Origin: Acetobacter tropicalis
Lineage (GTDB): Bacteria; Pseudomonadota; Alphaproteobacteria; Acetobacterales; Acetobacteraceae
Length of the DNA: 64,000 nt
Assembly (NCBI RefSeq): GCF_001580915.1
Contig: NZ_LHZQ01000212.1
Span: 16,571 to 80,570, forward strand
Reading direction: 5' to 3'
The position numbers were made by a program, and so were the translations under genes. Below the pieces are notes generated by a model, which saw nothing but the letters and a program-made list of their open reading frames with translations, ran no database searches and was not told the DNA's origin. The stretch's first letter is position 1; every line of letters begins with the position of its first letter. Positions 24,625 to 34,690 of the stretch are shown in pieces.

Positions 24625-25767
24625 TTATTCCCGGTCTTTTACAAAAGGTTTCACAAAAGATGTGCAAACACTTGAAACAAGACAGAGCAGGAAACTGAGC
24701 ACCCCTATCCACGCATAATGGCCGGCTGTACCCGCAAACCCCGCCAATAACGTTGTGCCTGCCTGTGAGAGCATCCATGCCCCGCCGGAGCGGGCCGCCA
24801 GCCGCCCAGATGGGTCCACCAGGCACGTTAGCCCCACAAGACTGGGATAAATAAAGAACCACAGCGCATAATTTAACGAAAACGCAGCGCAAAATAGTGT
24901 TTTGGATGGTGGCCACGCCTGAAGAATGCAAATTAGGCCCGTAATGACAATGGTAGGGGCCAGAAACCGCATACTGGATGCGGTGCGGCTGAGTCTGACA
25001 CTCGCCAGACAAACACCCAGCCCCAATATGTTTGCGAAAGCCGAGAGCGTGCCAAAGGCTGCCGGAACCAGTCCGACTGAAGCCGCAATCCGCTCCGTGA
25101 ACGGCCATACGGCCAAGCTTCCCCCTGTGTAACATAATACGGCCAGCAGGGCTGCAGCCTCCTTGCCAGACATCTGCGCCCTGCTGTGGGCCACCGTTGG
25201 GGTTTTGCCGTGTGTATCTGGCAACAGAAGCATCAGGGGGGCCAACACAAGCACAATACACGCCAGCGTCAGGAAAATACCGGCCTGCCCGGCCGCTGTG
25301 CCAATATAGGGCAGGAAGAGGCTGGACGCCGAAAAAACGATGGTCTGCACCACCATGACAAAAGACAGCACAAAAACGGGACTGCCCAGCCGGCTGGCGC
25401 CAATGTTTACCACTGCGTTCAGCGCACCAAGCCCCAAGCCCGAGAGCACCCGCAGACCCAGCAAGCCCCAGAACACATGCATGACGGCGGAGGATGCCTG
25501 CGCCACAATAACAGCCCCAGCGGCCATGAGCGCCAGAGAGCGCAACCGCACGCGAGCGGCATAGGAGGCAATGCCGGTCATGGCCACAGCGTAGGAGAGC
25601 ATTTCCACGCAACTCCACACACCTGCCTGCACAACACTGACCTGATGGCTCTTAACCAGTTCTCCCACAGCAAAAGGGCCAAGCGAATTCATGCTGTGCG
25701 CTGCACAATCCGCCGCGCTGATAGCCGCTAACGCCCAAAAACCAATTGTACGCGAGGAGCCAGACAC
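24625..25767 (-). CDS. MFS transporter, downstream of sulfatase and receptor
   Basis: Major facilitator superfamily permease, 380 aa with about 12 hydrophobic helices (for example FGTLSAFANILGLGVCLASV and GLLGLRVLSGLGLGALNAVV). It has a short N-terminus and a small central loop (DTHGKTPTVAHSRAQMSG). It starts 2 bp after the TonB-receptor stop, so it is cotranscribed with the receptor and with the choline-sulfatase-like gene upstream. The context suggests import across the inner membrane of the sulfated compound or its desulfated product (inference). No substrate motif is recognisable. Confidence 0.85.
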   Translation of the reverse strand: MSGSSRTIGFWALAAISAADCAAHSMNSLGPFAVGELVKSHQVSVVQAGVWSCVEMLSYAVAMTGIASYAARVRLRSLALMAAGAVIVAQASSAVMHVFWGLLGLRVLSGLGLGALNAVVNIGASRLGSPVFVLSFVMVVQTIVFSASSLFLPYIGTAAGQAGIFLTLACIVLVLAPLMLLLPDTHGKTPTVAHSRAQMSGKEAAALLAVLCYTGGSLAVWPFTERIAASVGLVPAAFGTLSAFANILGLGVCLASVRLSRTASSMRFLAPTIVITGLICILQAWPPSKTLFCAAFSLNYALWFFIYPSLVGLTCLVDPSGRLAARSGGAWMLSQAGTTLLAGFAGTAGHYAWIGVLSFLLCLVSSVCTSFVKPFVKDRE

Positions 25768-25769
25768 CC

Positions 25770-28160
25770 CTACAAAGCCCGCATGACTTCAAAGCCGAAT
25801 GACCGTAAGTCACCGGGGTATCTGCTGATATTCCGGTTAAAAAACCCGCCAAATGCGTTTGTGTATGTCATCTGGTTTATAATGTTATGTAACCAGAAAG
25901 CAACTTCAGTTTTTTCATCCACGGAGTGCCAGGCTATCCTGACGTTACCCGTAATAACCGGCTTTTGAGAAAAGGCGCGACGCACCAATGCCTGCGTCTG
26001 GGGTGAGGCCAGAAAAGCCGCCGGTGTAGAAGGATGCACATCAGACCATGCCTGAAACCGGTAACGGCTTGTGTAGCGCCAGTCTGTCTGGAGTGTAAAA
26101 TCGCCAAAAGAAACGGGAATTTTATAGCTTAACAGAAAGTTGCTTGTCACATGGGGCGCCCGCTCCAGTGGCTGGCCGGAAAGATCCACCGGATTACCGC
26201 CATTGATAGGCGCAGGAGCACTGGCATTCCGAAAACTGGTGTAATGTGCATCCTGATAAGAGACACCAAACGAGCCGAACAGATTTTCCATCGGGCGCAC
26301 CTGCCCTTCAAATTCAAACCCATTGGAAACGGCACGTGCCGCATTTGTTGTATGGGTGCCAGTATTTTGCAGGATTGTTACCTGCATGTTGTTATAATCA
26401 TAATGGAAGCCAGACAGGTTTAGCTGCGCCTTGCCGCGCCACAGCCGCGCCTTGAAGCCCCCTTCATAATCCGTGAGCACTTCAGGGTTATACAGGCTGA
26501 AATCAGAGGCCGTTGCAACGTAGGTGTTGTAATTGCCCGTCCGGAACCCACGCGCATACCGAAGATACCCGATAATGCCATGCGAGAAGCGATATTTCAG
26601 GCTTGCATCTTCACTGTCCCGATTAAAGGTTTTCTTCAAAGGTGGCCCACTGATGGCCTGCCCTGTTGCAGGGTCAATAAAGGTGCCTGTATTGGTGTTA
26701 ATATACGTCAGCGCACGGTTGCCCGCATAATAAGGGTTGGAATCCTGAGTGTTATAGGCCCATGCCTCGCCATTGGCATTGCGTGTTTCGGATGTAAAGC
26801 GGCCGCCAATATCAAGTGTCAGACGGCGTGTAAGATCAAACGACAAGGCCGAGAAAACAGCCGCATCCTGTGTGTTGATATTAAAACTGGACGCGTTACC
26901 GTTCGCCCCGAAATCAATAGGGCTGTAGAGAGGCTGCTGACTGTAGGATTGCGTCATGTTTCGCAAATAATATACCCCGCCAATATAGCGTATTTTCTTG
27001 TTCTGAGGAGATGCAACACGAATTTCGTTACTTAAAACACGCCCAACTCCACCAATGTTTTCCTGATAATCAACAGGGGCCGGGCTGGCATCATCATCTG
27101 AAAAAACGTTGAAGTGATTCCATTCCAGCGCAAAAATGTTGCTCAGGCTCCAGCCGCCCGCAAAGTCATACCGTGCGTTGACGGAAAGGCCTGCCCGTCG
27201 GGTTGTGGCGTCCGTGCGGCCATTGTTCTGAATATTCCTGCGGGACCCTTGAGCATAGCCCTGCGCATCCACTCCGCCTTCCAACAACCCCACATGATCA
27301 ATAGGCACTTCCGTTCTGTTACGCCCGATATGCCCCTTTATCAGAATGGAAAAATTATCAACCGGCCTGGCCAGAATCTGGCCACGCATATCATAATACT
27401 GGTAGCCCCCGGTTGGGTTTTTGTGCGTTCCGTTATAATATTGCCCATCCATACGCCTGTTAACTATGGCAAAACGCGCCATCAGTTTATCTTTGATAAT
27501 AGGGCCGCCAATCGCTCCTTCCTCACCCAGAAGGCCATAGTTGCCTGCTGTGCCACGCACATACCCATCCAGCGTGTTGGTTGGCTTTTTAGTGTAGTAG
27601 GACACCATGCCGGCGGTTGTGTTCTTGCCCTGCAACGTGCCTTGCGGGCCACGAAAGACTTCCACATGGTCCAGATCATAAATCGGTACGCCTTGGGAGG
27701 CACCACTATCCAGAAACACTTCATCCTCAGAAACACCAACGGCTGTTGTCATGTTTGCTGAAAAATCGTTCGTGCCGATCCCGCGCAGGCGGTAGCGTGG
27801 ATTTGTGGAACCAGACGTACTTTCCGCCATCAGACCTGGAATATCCCGCGCTAGAGAAAGCGCATCCCGCACCCCTGTTGTCTGAAGGGTCTTGCCGGTT
27901 AACGCCACGATGGAAGCCGGCGTGTTGTTGGCCTGCTGCGTACGCCTGTTTGAGCGCACGGTAATTTCTTCCAGACTGGCAGACCCTTTTTTATGAGGCA
28001 TACCGGCTGATGCCTTCTGCGTGCTCTGCTTTTGCGGCACGGCTCTCTGCGCCGGGGAGACCTGATACCGCTCGGTTTCTGCGGCATACGCGCTGCACGT
28101 GGCCCCGACAGAAACAGCCAGAATAAATGTGGTCCGATACGGAAGGCGATAAAACACCAT
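25770..28160 (-). CDS. TonB-dependent receptor in sulfatase operon
   Basis: Outer-membrane receptor, 796 aa. I start it at 28160 (MVFYRLPYRTTF), where a signal peptide ending CSAYAAE follows at once; the frame extends upstream into the sulfatase gene, which makes the longer form unlikely. Plug signatures: EEITVRSNRRTQQANNTPASIVALTG, PRYRLRGIGTNDFS and YDLDHVEVFRGPQGTLQGKNTTAGMVSYYTKKP, which is the CirA/FecA-like group often used for organic nutrients. The barrel has LSYKIPVSFGDFTLQTDWRY. The gene lies 7 bp after the sulfatase stop and 2 bp before the MFS gene. Confidence 0.9.
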   Translation of the reverse strand: MVFYRLPYRTTFILAVSVGATCSAYAAETERYQVSPAQRAVPQKQSTQKASAGMPHKKGSASLEEITVRSNRRTQQANNTPASIVALTGKTLQTTGVRDALSLARDIPGLMAESTSGSTNPRYRLRGIGTNDFSANMTTAVGVSEDEVFLDSGASQGVPIYDLDHVEVFRGPQGTLQGKNTTAGMVSYYTKKPTNTLDGYVRGTAGNYGLLGEEGAIGGPIIKDKLMARFAIVNRRMDGQYYNGTHKNPTGGYQYYDMRGQILARPVDNFSILIKGHIGRNRTEVPIDHVGLLEGGVDAQGYAQGSRRNIQNNGRTDATTRRAGLSVNARYDFAGGWSLSNIFALEWNHFNVFSDDDASPAPVDYQENIGGVGRVLSNEIRVASPQNKKIRYIGGVYYLRNMTQSYSQQPLYSPIDFGANGNASSFNINTQDAAVFSALSFDLTRRLTLDIGGRFTSETRNANGEAWAYNTQDSNPYYAGNRALTYINTNTGTFIDPATGQAISGPPLKKTFNRDSEDASLKYRFSHGIIGYLRYARGFRTGNYNTYVATASDFSLYNPEVLTDYEGGFKARLWRGKAQLNLSGFHYDYNNMQVTILQNTGTHTTNAARAVSNGFEFEGQVRPMENLFGSFGVSYQDAHYTSFRNASAPAPINGGNPVDLSGQPLERAPHVTSNFLLSYKIPVSFGDFTLQTDWRYTSRYRFQAWSDVHPSTPAAFLASPQTQALVRRAFSQKPVITGNVRIAWHSVDEKTEVAFWLHNIINQMTYTNAFGGFFNRNISRYPGDLRSFGFEVMRAL

Positions 28161-28167
28161 GACGATA

Positions 28168-29701
28168 TTACCCGATACCCTGTGGCAACAGCCGAGCTTC
28201 CGCCTCAAGCTGCTCCAAAGGTCTGTGATTTCTGATATAAGCGCGATGCGCATTGGCAGGAGGCTGATAATCCCATGAGGTACAGCGCCCCGTGGCCAGC
28301 GCGCGCTTGACAAGTGCGCGCCGCTGTTGGCTCAGCAGCACACTTTCGGTAAGTTTCCCAAAATCCCAGCGCTGCAAAGCTTCAGTCCGGAATGCATGGG
28401 CTATGGCCGCATAAGCCGGAACCTGCGCAAGGTTCCGCTCTTCATCTCTATCTTCCGAAAGATCATATAGTTGATCAGGATCACCCGGCGTATGGATAAA
28501 CTTCCATTTCTCCCGCCGGATCATGACCGTGGGTTCAAATGTGCCTTCCCCAAGATATTCTCCAAACACCTCATCCACGCCCCATTCCTGCCCTTTCAGC
28601 AAGGGGGTCAAATCCCGCCCATCTGTCTGCGGGGCGGCCGCGGCTCCCGCCAGCGCACAGAGTGTCTCCCCCACATCTGTCAGGTTGACGGCCTGTGTTA
28701 TACGCAAAGGCTGATCATCATCAGGGGTGGACATAATAAGCGGAATACGGCCAGCACCTTCGCGGAAAGACATTTTATACCACTGCCCATGCTCGCCCAG
28801 CATTTCACCATGGTCGCTGGTGAAAACAATGGCGGTGGTTTTGTCCAAACCCGTTTCCCGCAGCACCGCCAGCAACTGGCCAAGCTGATGGTCCACATAA
28901 GAAATGGCTCCGTAATAAGCCCGTCTGGCGCGCAGGATATCCGCATTGGAAGGCGGCTGGGCTTCAATGCCACAGGCCGCGCGAATACGGTCTTCCGATG
29001 GATGAGCCTCCACTGCGGCAGGAACATTTGGCAGTGAAATTTCACTGTCAGCATACAGATCCCACCAGCGCGGTTCGATATTGAATGGATCATGTGGGTG
29101 AGTGAAGGAGACAACCATGCAGAAGGGGCGCGTGTCTTCCCGCTTACGCGCCAGATCAAACAGTTTGCGCCGGGCCGCATAGGCAACTTCTTCGTCAAAA
29201 TCAATCTGGTTACTGCGCAATACCGGCCCTGCATTTAGAACGGAATCCATAGAATGGAACCAGTCAGGCCGGTCGGTCTTATCCTGCCAGTTGGGAACCC
29301 ACGTGAAATCTGATGGATAAATGTCTGTTGTCAGGCGTTCCTCAAACCCATGAAGCTGATCAGCCCCGACAAAATGCATTTTGCCGGCCAAAATGGTTTG
29401 ATACCCGGCATTACGCAGCCTATGCCCAAAGGTGGGAATATCTGAATGCCATTCACACCCATTATCAAAAATACCACTATGTGACGGTAAAAGACCGGTC
29501 ATGAACGCCCCGCGTGAAGGCCCGCAGAGGGGGCTTGCCGTGTAAGCGTTGGCAAACACCCTCCCCCCGTCTGGCAAGGGACTCCAGAACAGGAGCCTTA
29601 ACAGGCGAAGGGTCACGCCCGCCCAGTAGCGCGGGCAGCGCCAAGGCCGTTAGCTGATCCGCCACCACAACCAGAAAATTCAGAGGAGCGCCTTTTGTCA
29701 C
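28168..29701 (-). pseudogene. betC: Choline-sulfatase-like gene, frameshifted near its 5' end
   Basis: Type I sulfatase of the choline-sulfatase group, which hydrolyses choline-O-sulfate to choline and sulfate. The 5' part (from ATG 29701: MTKGAPLNFLVVVADQLTAL, with the metal-binding Asp-Gln) and the main part (from about 29565: RVFANAYTASPLCGPSRGAFM, whose Cys is the formylglycine precursor) are in different frames. The phase change falls on a run of six G (minus strand) near 29565. Removing one G would restore a ~510-aa enzyme, the usual length, with KMHFVGADQLHGFEERLTTD and VSFTHPHDPF intact. This is either a real frameshift or a homopolymer sequencing error. Upstream of the TonB and MFS genes; divergent LysR regulator. 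Confidence 0.85.
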
Positions 29702-29819
29702 GGTATCGTTTCCATAGTCTTATTTAACGATTTGAAATAGTTTTTCAATCAAAAATAAACACATAATGTTTGTTGTTTGTGATGTATCTACGTACATATG
29801 TGTGATATAAGCCTGGGTT
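29702..29819. promoter_or_regulatory. Divergent regulatory region sulfatase / LysR
   Basis: Strongly A/T-rich. ATGTATCTACGTACAT at 29782-29797 has ATGTA/TACAT arms around a 6-bp spacer and resembles a LysR-type binding dyad. It lies 23 bp before the regulator start, where autoregulation and activation of the divergent operon would both be possible. Confidence 0.45.
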
Positions 29820-30752
29820 ATGACACCCAATCAGGTAGAATATCTTCTGCGTTCCCTGCGGCTGCTTGAAACCGTAGGCCGATGCGGCAGCTTCAGTGCG
29901 GCCGCACTTGAATTGGGCATGTCTCAGCCCGCCGTAAGCCAGCAAATTGCACAACTGGAGAAAATTCTGGGGGTCACGCTGTTTGAGCGCCGCCATAGAG
30001 GCGTTTCTTCAACCGATAACGGGAAGGCCCTTTACACAACGGTGATGGAAGTTCTCAGCAAGATCCACACCGTTATGGACAAGATATATGAACAGAATAC
30101 ACGTGAAAAACTGACAGTCCTGACTGACTATGGCTTCGCGGCCAACTGGCTCCTTCCCCGCCTGTCTGATTTTGAAGAGCAGTGCCCTGATGTGGATATC
30201 AGCCTGCTGACCACTCAGGTCCAGCAGGCCAGGAAGCCAGACCAGCACACTCCACCAGCCGATTTATCCATTCTGTTTGGAGAAAAACCACAGGTTCCGG
30301 AACAGGAATCCTTCTGCCTTTTCAGCGAAGAAATTTATCCGGTTTGCAGCCCTAATTATCTTGAACAGGCAGGCCCGTTTACAAAACATGTAGATATTGC
30401 ACGCGGCCGCCTTCTGCACCTGAGCGGCCCTGACCGGAAATGGTTTACATGGGAAGACTGGTTCAAAGCCGTTAGCCTTCCAACTCGTTCCTCAATTCCC
30501 CTTAAAAATTCTCTCTCTTTTGGAAACTACCCTCTTCTCCTTCAGGCTGTGCTGCAAGGGCAAGGGATCGGATTAGGTTGGAGGCCACTGATTGATGATC
30601 TTCTTGGAACAAAACAGATTGTTCCTATTTATGCAGAGCCGCTAAGAAGTAGCCGCGGATATTTTGTCTCTGTCATTCAAAAGAAAAAGGAACACACAGC
30701 CTTTTTTATTGAATGGATTATCAGAGAAGCCCAAAAAAATGCTGCCATTTAG
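29820..30752 (+). CDS. LysR-family regulator of the choline-sulfate type
   Basis: LysR regulator, 310 aa, divergent from the choline-sulfatase-like gene. The HTH covers residues 8-65 (LLETVGRCGSFSAAALELGMSQPAVSQQIAQLEKILGV), preceded by the short MTPNQVEYLLRSLR leader. The effector domain starts near residue 95 (KLTVLTDYGFAANWLLPRLSDFE), the pattern of regulators found beside choline-sulfatase genes (GcvA-like subgroup). It probably activates the sulfatase-receptor-MFS operon in response to choline sulfate or a related compound (inference from position and family). Confidence 0.85.
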   Translation: MTPNQVEYLLRSLRLLETVGRCGSFSAAALELGMSQPAVSQQIAQLEKILGVTLFERRHRGVSSTDNGKALYTTVMEVLSKIHTVMDKIYEQNTREKLTVLTDYGFAANWLLPRLSDFEEQCPDVDISLLTTQVQQARKPDQHTPPADLSILFGEKPQVPEQESFCLFSEEIYPVCSPNYLEQAGPFTKHVDIARGRLLHLSGPDRKWFTWEDWFKAVSLPTRSSIPLKNSLSFGNYPLLLQAVLQGQGIGLGWRPLIDDLLGTKQIVPIYAEPLRSSRGYFVSVIQKKKEHTAFFIEWIIREAQKNAAI

Positions 30753-30832
30753 GATGAAAGAGGCGGGCACGAGAATGACCGCAGAAAAAAGCCCTTCCTT
30801 GCCTCCAAAGCGTTCATAAATGTTACGCCTTG

Positions 30833-30946
30833 ATCCCCTTGGCCCGAAGACCTTTTTCGGCTGCCATCATACGTAAAAATGCGCCCTTTAGGGTATAGCA
30901 ATATACCGTGCCATCATTAAAAAGATCGAAGATCTCTTACCCATGA
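30833..30946 (-). pseudogene. Possible gene-tail remnant
   Basis: A minus-strand open stretch of about 37 codons without its own start reads EIFDLFNDGTVYCY, then LKGAFLRMMAAEKGLRAKG and a stop. It looks like the C-terminal end of a protein, with natural codon use and a stop just upstream of it. I cannot name the family. It may be the relic of a gene deleted when neighbouring DNA was rearranged. Confidence 0.3.
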
Positions 30947-31031
30947 TTTTCGCTATAGAGCAATATTAATGGGTGGTGATCATCATTTAACTTGAAAGAT
31001 GGATTCTGGAATTATCCAGCTTGGTCGCGGT

Positions 31032-31108
31032 TACGAAACCAGGTGCGGATAACACCTGGTTTCGTATCTAAGCGCAACAAGATATCAAACGGAGCTTTTA
31101 CTGCTCCG
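31032..31108 (-). terminator. Tandem hairpins after aconitase gene
   Basis: Two inverted repeats lie 20-100 bp after the acnB stop. One is CGGAGC/GCTCCG (31090-31108), followed on the minus strand by TTTGATAT. The other is a perfect 14-bp stem (TACGAAACCAGGTG / CACCTGGTTTCGTA) with a 7-nt loop (31032-31066). Together they probably terminate acnB transcription or protect its 3' end. Confidence 0.65.
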
Positions 31109-31129
31109 AATGATCAGATCTAAGCGCCC

Positions 31130-33919
31130 TTAGTAATGCACGGACAAAGAGTCGAGCGGGGCAACTTTTGGTGGAGCGAACTTGGTGAGTTCGATCCCTT
31201 CAACCGCAGCCTTATATTCCTCCTTGGTCGGCATCCGACCAAGAATTGCCGACAACACGACAACAGGGGTTGAGGCCAGCAGGGATTCACCCTTCTTATC
31301 ACCAGAGTCCTCAACAACACGCCCTTGGAACAGACGGGTCGAAGTTGCCAGAACGGTATCGCCCTTTTCTGCCTTTTCCTGATTCCCCATGCAGAGGTTA
31401 CAGCCAGGACGTTCCAGATAGAGGATGTTCTCGTATTCGGTCCGTGCGTTGGCCTTCGGGAGCAGGTCACTGAATTCGAAACCGGAATAGCGTTCCAGGA
31501 TCTCCCAGTCCCCTTCCGCCTTCAGCTCATCAATGATGTTGTAAGTCGGCGCAGCAACAACCAGCGGTGCCTTGAATTCTACCTTCCCCTGCGCTTTCTC
31601 AAGATTCTTGAGCATCTGCGCCACGATTTTCATATCGCCTTTGTGCACCATGCAGGAGCCCACAAAGCCAAGATCTACTTTTTTATTGCCACTGTAGTAG
31701 GAAACCGGGCGGATCGTATCATGGGTGTAACGCTTGGACACATCCGGGTTATTGACATCCGGATCGGCAATCATCGGCTCGTTGATCTCGTCGAGATCGA
31801 CCACCACTTCGGCAAAATATTTCGCATTGTCATCGGGGGCCAGCGCAGGCTTTTCACCCGACCGTATCTCGGCAATGCGTTTATCAGCTTTGGCAATCAG
31901 ACCCTTCAGTGTGCCCGCGGCATTCTCCATGCCTTTGTCGATCATGATCTGGATGCGCGACTTGGCAATTTCCAGAGATTCTATAAGCGGCTCATCCTGC
32001 GAAATACAGATCGCCGCTTTTGCCTTCATCTCTGCTGTCCAGTCAGTGAAAGTGAAGGCCTGATCGGCAAGCAGCGTGCCGATATGCACTTCAATAACGC
32101 GGCCCTGAAAAACGTTGTCGCCGCATTGCTTGAGCATCTGCGCCTGGGTCGCATGCACCACGTCACGGAAGTCCATATACGGCTTCATCGTGCCTTTGAA
32201 CGTGACCTTGACCGATTGCGGGATCGGCATCGTCGCCTCGCCGGTGGCCAGTGCCAGCGCCACGGTGCCAGAGTCGGCACCAAAAGCCACGCCCTTGGAC
32301 ATACGGGTATGGCTGTCCCCACCGATAATGATCGCCCAGTCATCCACAGTGATGTCATTCAGCACCTTGTGAATCACATCCGTCATCGCGTGATAGACGC
32401 CCTTCGGGTCACGCGCGGTGATCAAGCCGAAGTTGTTCATGAATTTCATGAGCTTCGGGATGTTTGCCTGTGCCTTCTTGTCCCACACGGATGCCGTATG
32501 GCAGCCCGACTGGTATGCACCATCCACAAGAGGCGAAATGACGGTGGCCGCCATCGCCTCAAGTTCCTGCGCGGTCATCAGGCCGGTTGTGTCCTGAGAG
32601 CCGACAATATTCACCTTCACGCGAACATCCGACCCCGCATGCAGGGTCTTGCCCGGCGTTACGCCAACGGCGTTACGATTAAAGATCTTCTCGACTGCGG
32701 TTAGACCCTGACCGTCAACCGTAATTTCCTTATTGGGTGCAAAAACCCGTGGCGCTTCAATCCCCAGCGTCTGAGCTGCAAATGTCTGGAGCTTCTTGCC
32801 GAAAACAATAGCGTAAGAGCTACCAGCCTTCATAAACTCCATCTTCTGGGGTGTGAAGGACGCAGCAATATCGACCAGTTCCTTGCCATTCTCGTCACGG
32901 AGCTGCTTGTTCTTCACATCAATTGTCAGAACAGTGCCGGTCGCAACCGAATATTTCTGCTCAAGGACAGGATTACCATCCTTGTCCAGAACTGGTTTAC
33001 CGTCTTCGCCGGTCTTCCTGACCCAGTTTTTCAGGTTCAGACCGATACCGCCGGTCACATCAACTGTGGTTGCAAAAATAGGCGAGATGCCATTCGTCCC
33101 TGCGACAATAGGGGCGAAGTTAACGAAGGGCACATAGGGGCTGGCCCGCTTACCGGTCCAGAGAGCCACGTTGTTCACGCCCGACATACGGGAGGAACCA
33201 ACGCCCATCGTGCCCTTTTCCGCAATCATCATCACGCGCGCATCGGGGTGCTGCTTCTGCAGCGCAACGATTTCCTTCTGTGCTGCGGGCGAGATCATGC
33301 ATTGGCCGTGCAGTTCGCGATCCGAGCGGGAATGCGCCTGATTGCCCGGTGACAGAAGATCGGTCGAGATATCGCCTTCAGCCGCGATAAAGGTCACAAC
33401 CTTGATTTCGTCTTCAACATCCGGAAGCTTGGTGAAGAACTCAGCCTTGGCATAGCTCTCGAGCACGTCCTTCGCGACGGCATTGCCCGCCTTGAAGGCA
33501 TCACGCAGCCGGAACATGTCTGCATCATAAAGGAATACCTGAGTCTTCAGTACTTCGCCCGCCTGCTGGGCGATGGGGCCGTTATCCCCCAGAGCGATGT
33601 CCAGAAGCACCTTGACCGAAGGGCCGCCTTTCATATGCGAAAGCAGCTCAAGGGCAAAATTCGGCGTGATCTCTGGCACGACCGTTTCGCCCAGAACAAT
33701 CTTCTTCAGGAAGTCCGCCTTCACGCCTGCAGCACTCGTGGTACCGGGCAACGTGTTGTAAATGAAGAACTTGAGGGCATCGGCCCGGTGCTCGTTACCG
33801 GGCTCCTCAATCAACGTAATAATGTCACGAACGAGACCGCCATCGTCGATTGGCTTGGGAGCAAGCCCCTGACTTTCTCTGTCCTTGATTTCGATCAGGT
33901 AATCTGAGTAGGCGTTCAT
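31130..33919 (-). CDS. acnB: Aconitate hydratase B
   Basis: Aconitase of the AcnB type that isomerises citrate and isocitrate in the TCA cycle using a [4Fe-4S] cluster. Length 929 aa, slightly longer than enterobacterial AcnB (~865). The N-terminal HEAT-like domain opens with MNAYSDYLIEIKDRES. Active-site blocks include SRSDRELHGQCM, IAEKGTMGVGSSRMSGVNN, GGDSHTRMSKGVAFGADSG and the cluster-binding ERPGCNLCMGNQ near residue 835. About 30 residues in the 310-340 region (EDGKPVLDKDGNPVLEQKY) form an insertion seen in some alphaproteobacterial enzymes. It is a single-gene unit with a gene-poor 770-bp upstream region. Confidence 0.96.
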   Translation of the reverse strand: MNAYSDYLIEIKDRESQGLAPKPIDDGGLVRDIITLIEEPGNEHRADALKFFIYNTLPGTTSAAGVKADFLKKIVLGETVVPEITPNFALELLSHMKGGPSVKVLLDIALGDNGPIAQQAGEVLKTQVFLYDADMFRLRDAFKAGNAVAKDVLESYAKAEFFTKLPDVEDEIKVVTFIAAEGDISTDLLSPGNQAHSRSDRELHGQCMISPAAQKEIVALQKQHPDARVMMIAEKGTMGVGSSRMSGVNNVALWTGKRASPYVPFVNFAPIVAGTNGISPIFATTVDVTGGIGLNLKNWVRKTGEDGKPVLDKDGNPVLEQKYSVATGTVLTIDVKNKQLRDENGKELVDIAASFTPQKMEFMKAGSSYAIVFGKKLQTFAAQTLGIEAPRVFAPNKEITVDGQGLTAVEKIFNRNAVGVTPGKTLHAGSDVRVKVNIVGSQDTTGLMTAQELEAMAATVISPLVDGAYQSGCHTASVWDKKAQANIPKLMKFMNNFGLITARDPKGVYHAMTDVIHKVLNDITVDDWAIIIGGDSHTRMSKGVAFGADSGTVALALATGEATMPIPQSVKVTFKGTMKPYMDFRDVVHATQAQMLKQCGDNVFQGRVIEVHIGTLLADQAFTFTDWTAEMKAKAAICISQDEPLIESLEIAKSRIQIMIDKGMENAAGTLKGLIAKADKRIAEIRSGEKPALAPDDNAKYFAEVVVDLDEINEPMIADPDVNNPDVSKRYTHDTIRPVSYYSGNKKVDLGFVGSCMVHKGDMKIVAQMLKNLEKAQGKVEFKAPLVVAAPTYNIIDELKAEGDWEILERYSGFEFSDLLPKANARTEYENILYLERPGCNLCMGNQEKAEKGDTVLATSTRLFQGRVVEDSGDKKGESLLASTPVVVLSAILGRMPTKEEYKAAVEGIELTKFAPPKVAPLDSLSVHY

Positions 33920-34690
33920 CGCAATCCCAACATCATTGAGGTGTATGGACCTGAAACATGGCCCTGCAAACCAGCTTTTGATAGCTTGGACTGATCCCAG
34001 CTACACCGGCATTTGTCATGTCAATTTTCCGGCACTGGGCATAGACTCAACCTATAAAATAGCGGCTTCGTTCAGGCCATGCAGAGAGACCTATTACTTA
34101 AAGCAATGACACCCAATTGATAGCTGCATATCGGAACCCAACGTCAGAATAGTCATATCTCAAGCAGTTCAATGCCCCCTCCCGGCACCATGTGGGGCAA
34201 AAACGCCTGCCCCGTTTAAAAAACATTCAGAGAGACAGCAGACAGAACCAGCGCTCATTGTCTGCCTAGCTTGACATCAGGCCATGAGGACGTCAAACGG
34301 ACACCTTGTGAACACCCCACGTATGAAAACCACTCAAAGCCGAAAAGGTGCGGGCTGAGATCATGAGCCAGAGGGGAGTATAAAAACTTGCCTTAGTATA
34401 GGATTCTGGACGCCTGGCATCACCAACAATAATCAGCATTTGTTATTGAATTACTGTTTTATCGTTACCGCTTAATAAAGAAAAAACATATGCAGCCCGC
34501 AGAAACCTGCGATTTATTGTGAGAAATATCTACTGGATATACCAACGCCTTAGCGCGACAGACTGGCGGAGAGAGAGAGAGTCAATCGAATTTTTTAGAT
34601 ATTATTCTGATTTAAATATATTTTATATAACATAACCTTAAAAGATACCCCTCTTTATACCCCAACATGCCTGCTGCTACATAACATGGT
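33920..34690. other. Long gene-free stretch between acnB and IS relics
   Basis: I find no coding region. The left part holds the acnB promoter and leader. The right part is A/T-rich (for example ttttttagatattattctgatttaaatatattttatataac at 34590-34631). At 34564-34583 the sequence TGGCGGAGAGAGAGAGAGTC resembles the reverse complement of a tRNA 3' end and could be an old attachment site. Confidence 0.35.

Noticed and set aside
28160..28313. N-terminal extension of the sulfatase-operon TonB receptor to 28313
   Set aside because: The extension overlaps the sulfatase coding end, and a signal peptide starts right after the ATG at 28160.
31325..32704. 459-aa plus-strand open frame
   Set aside because: Antisense to acnB, rich in His/Arg as expected for the complement of a conserved gene; no domain.
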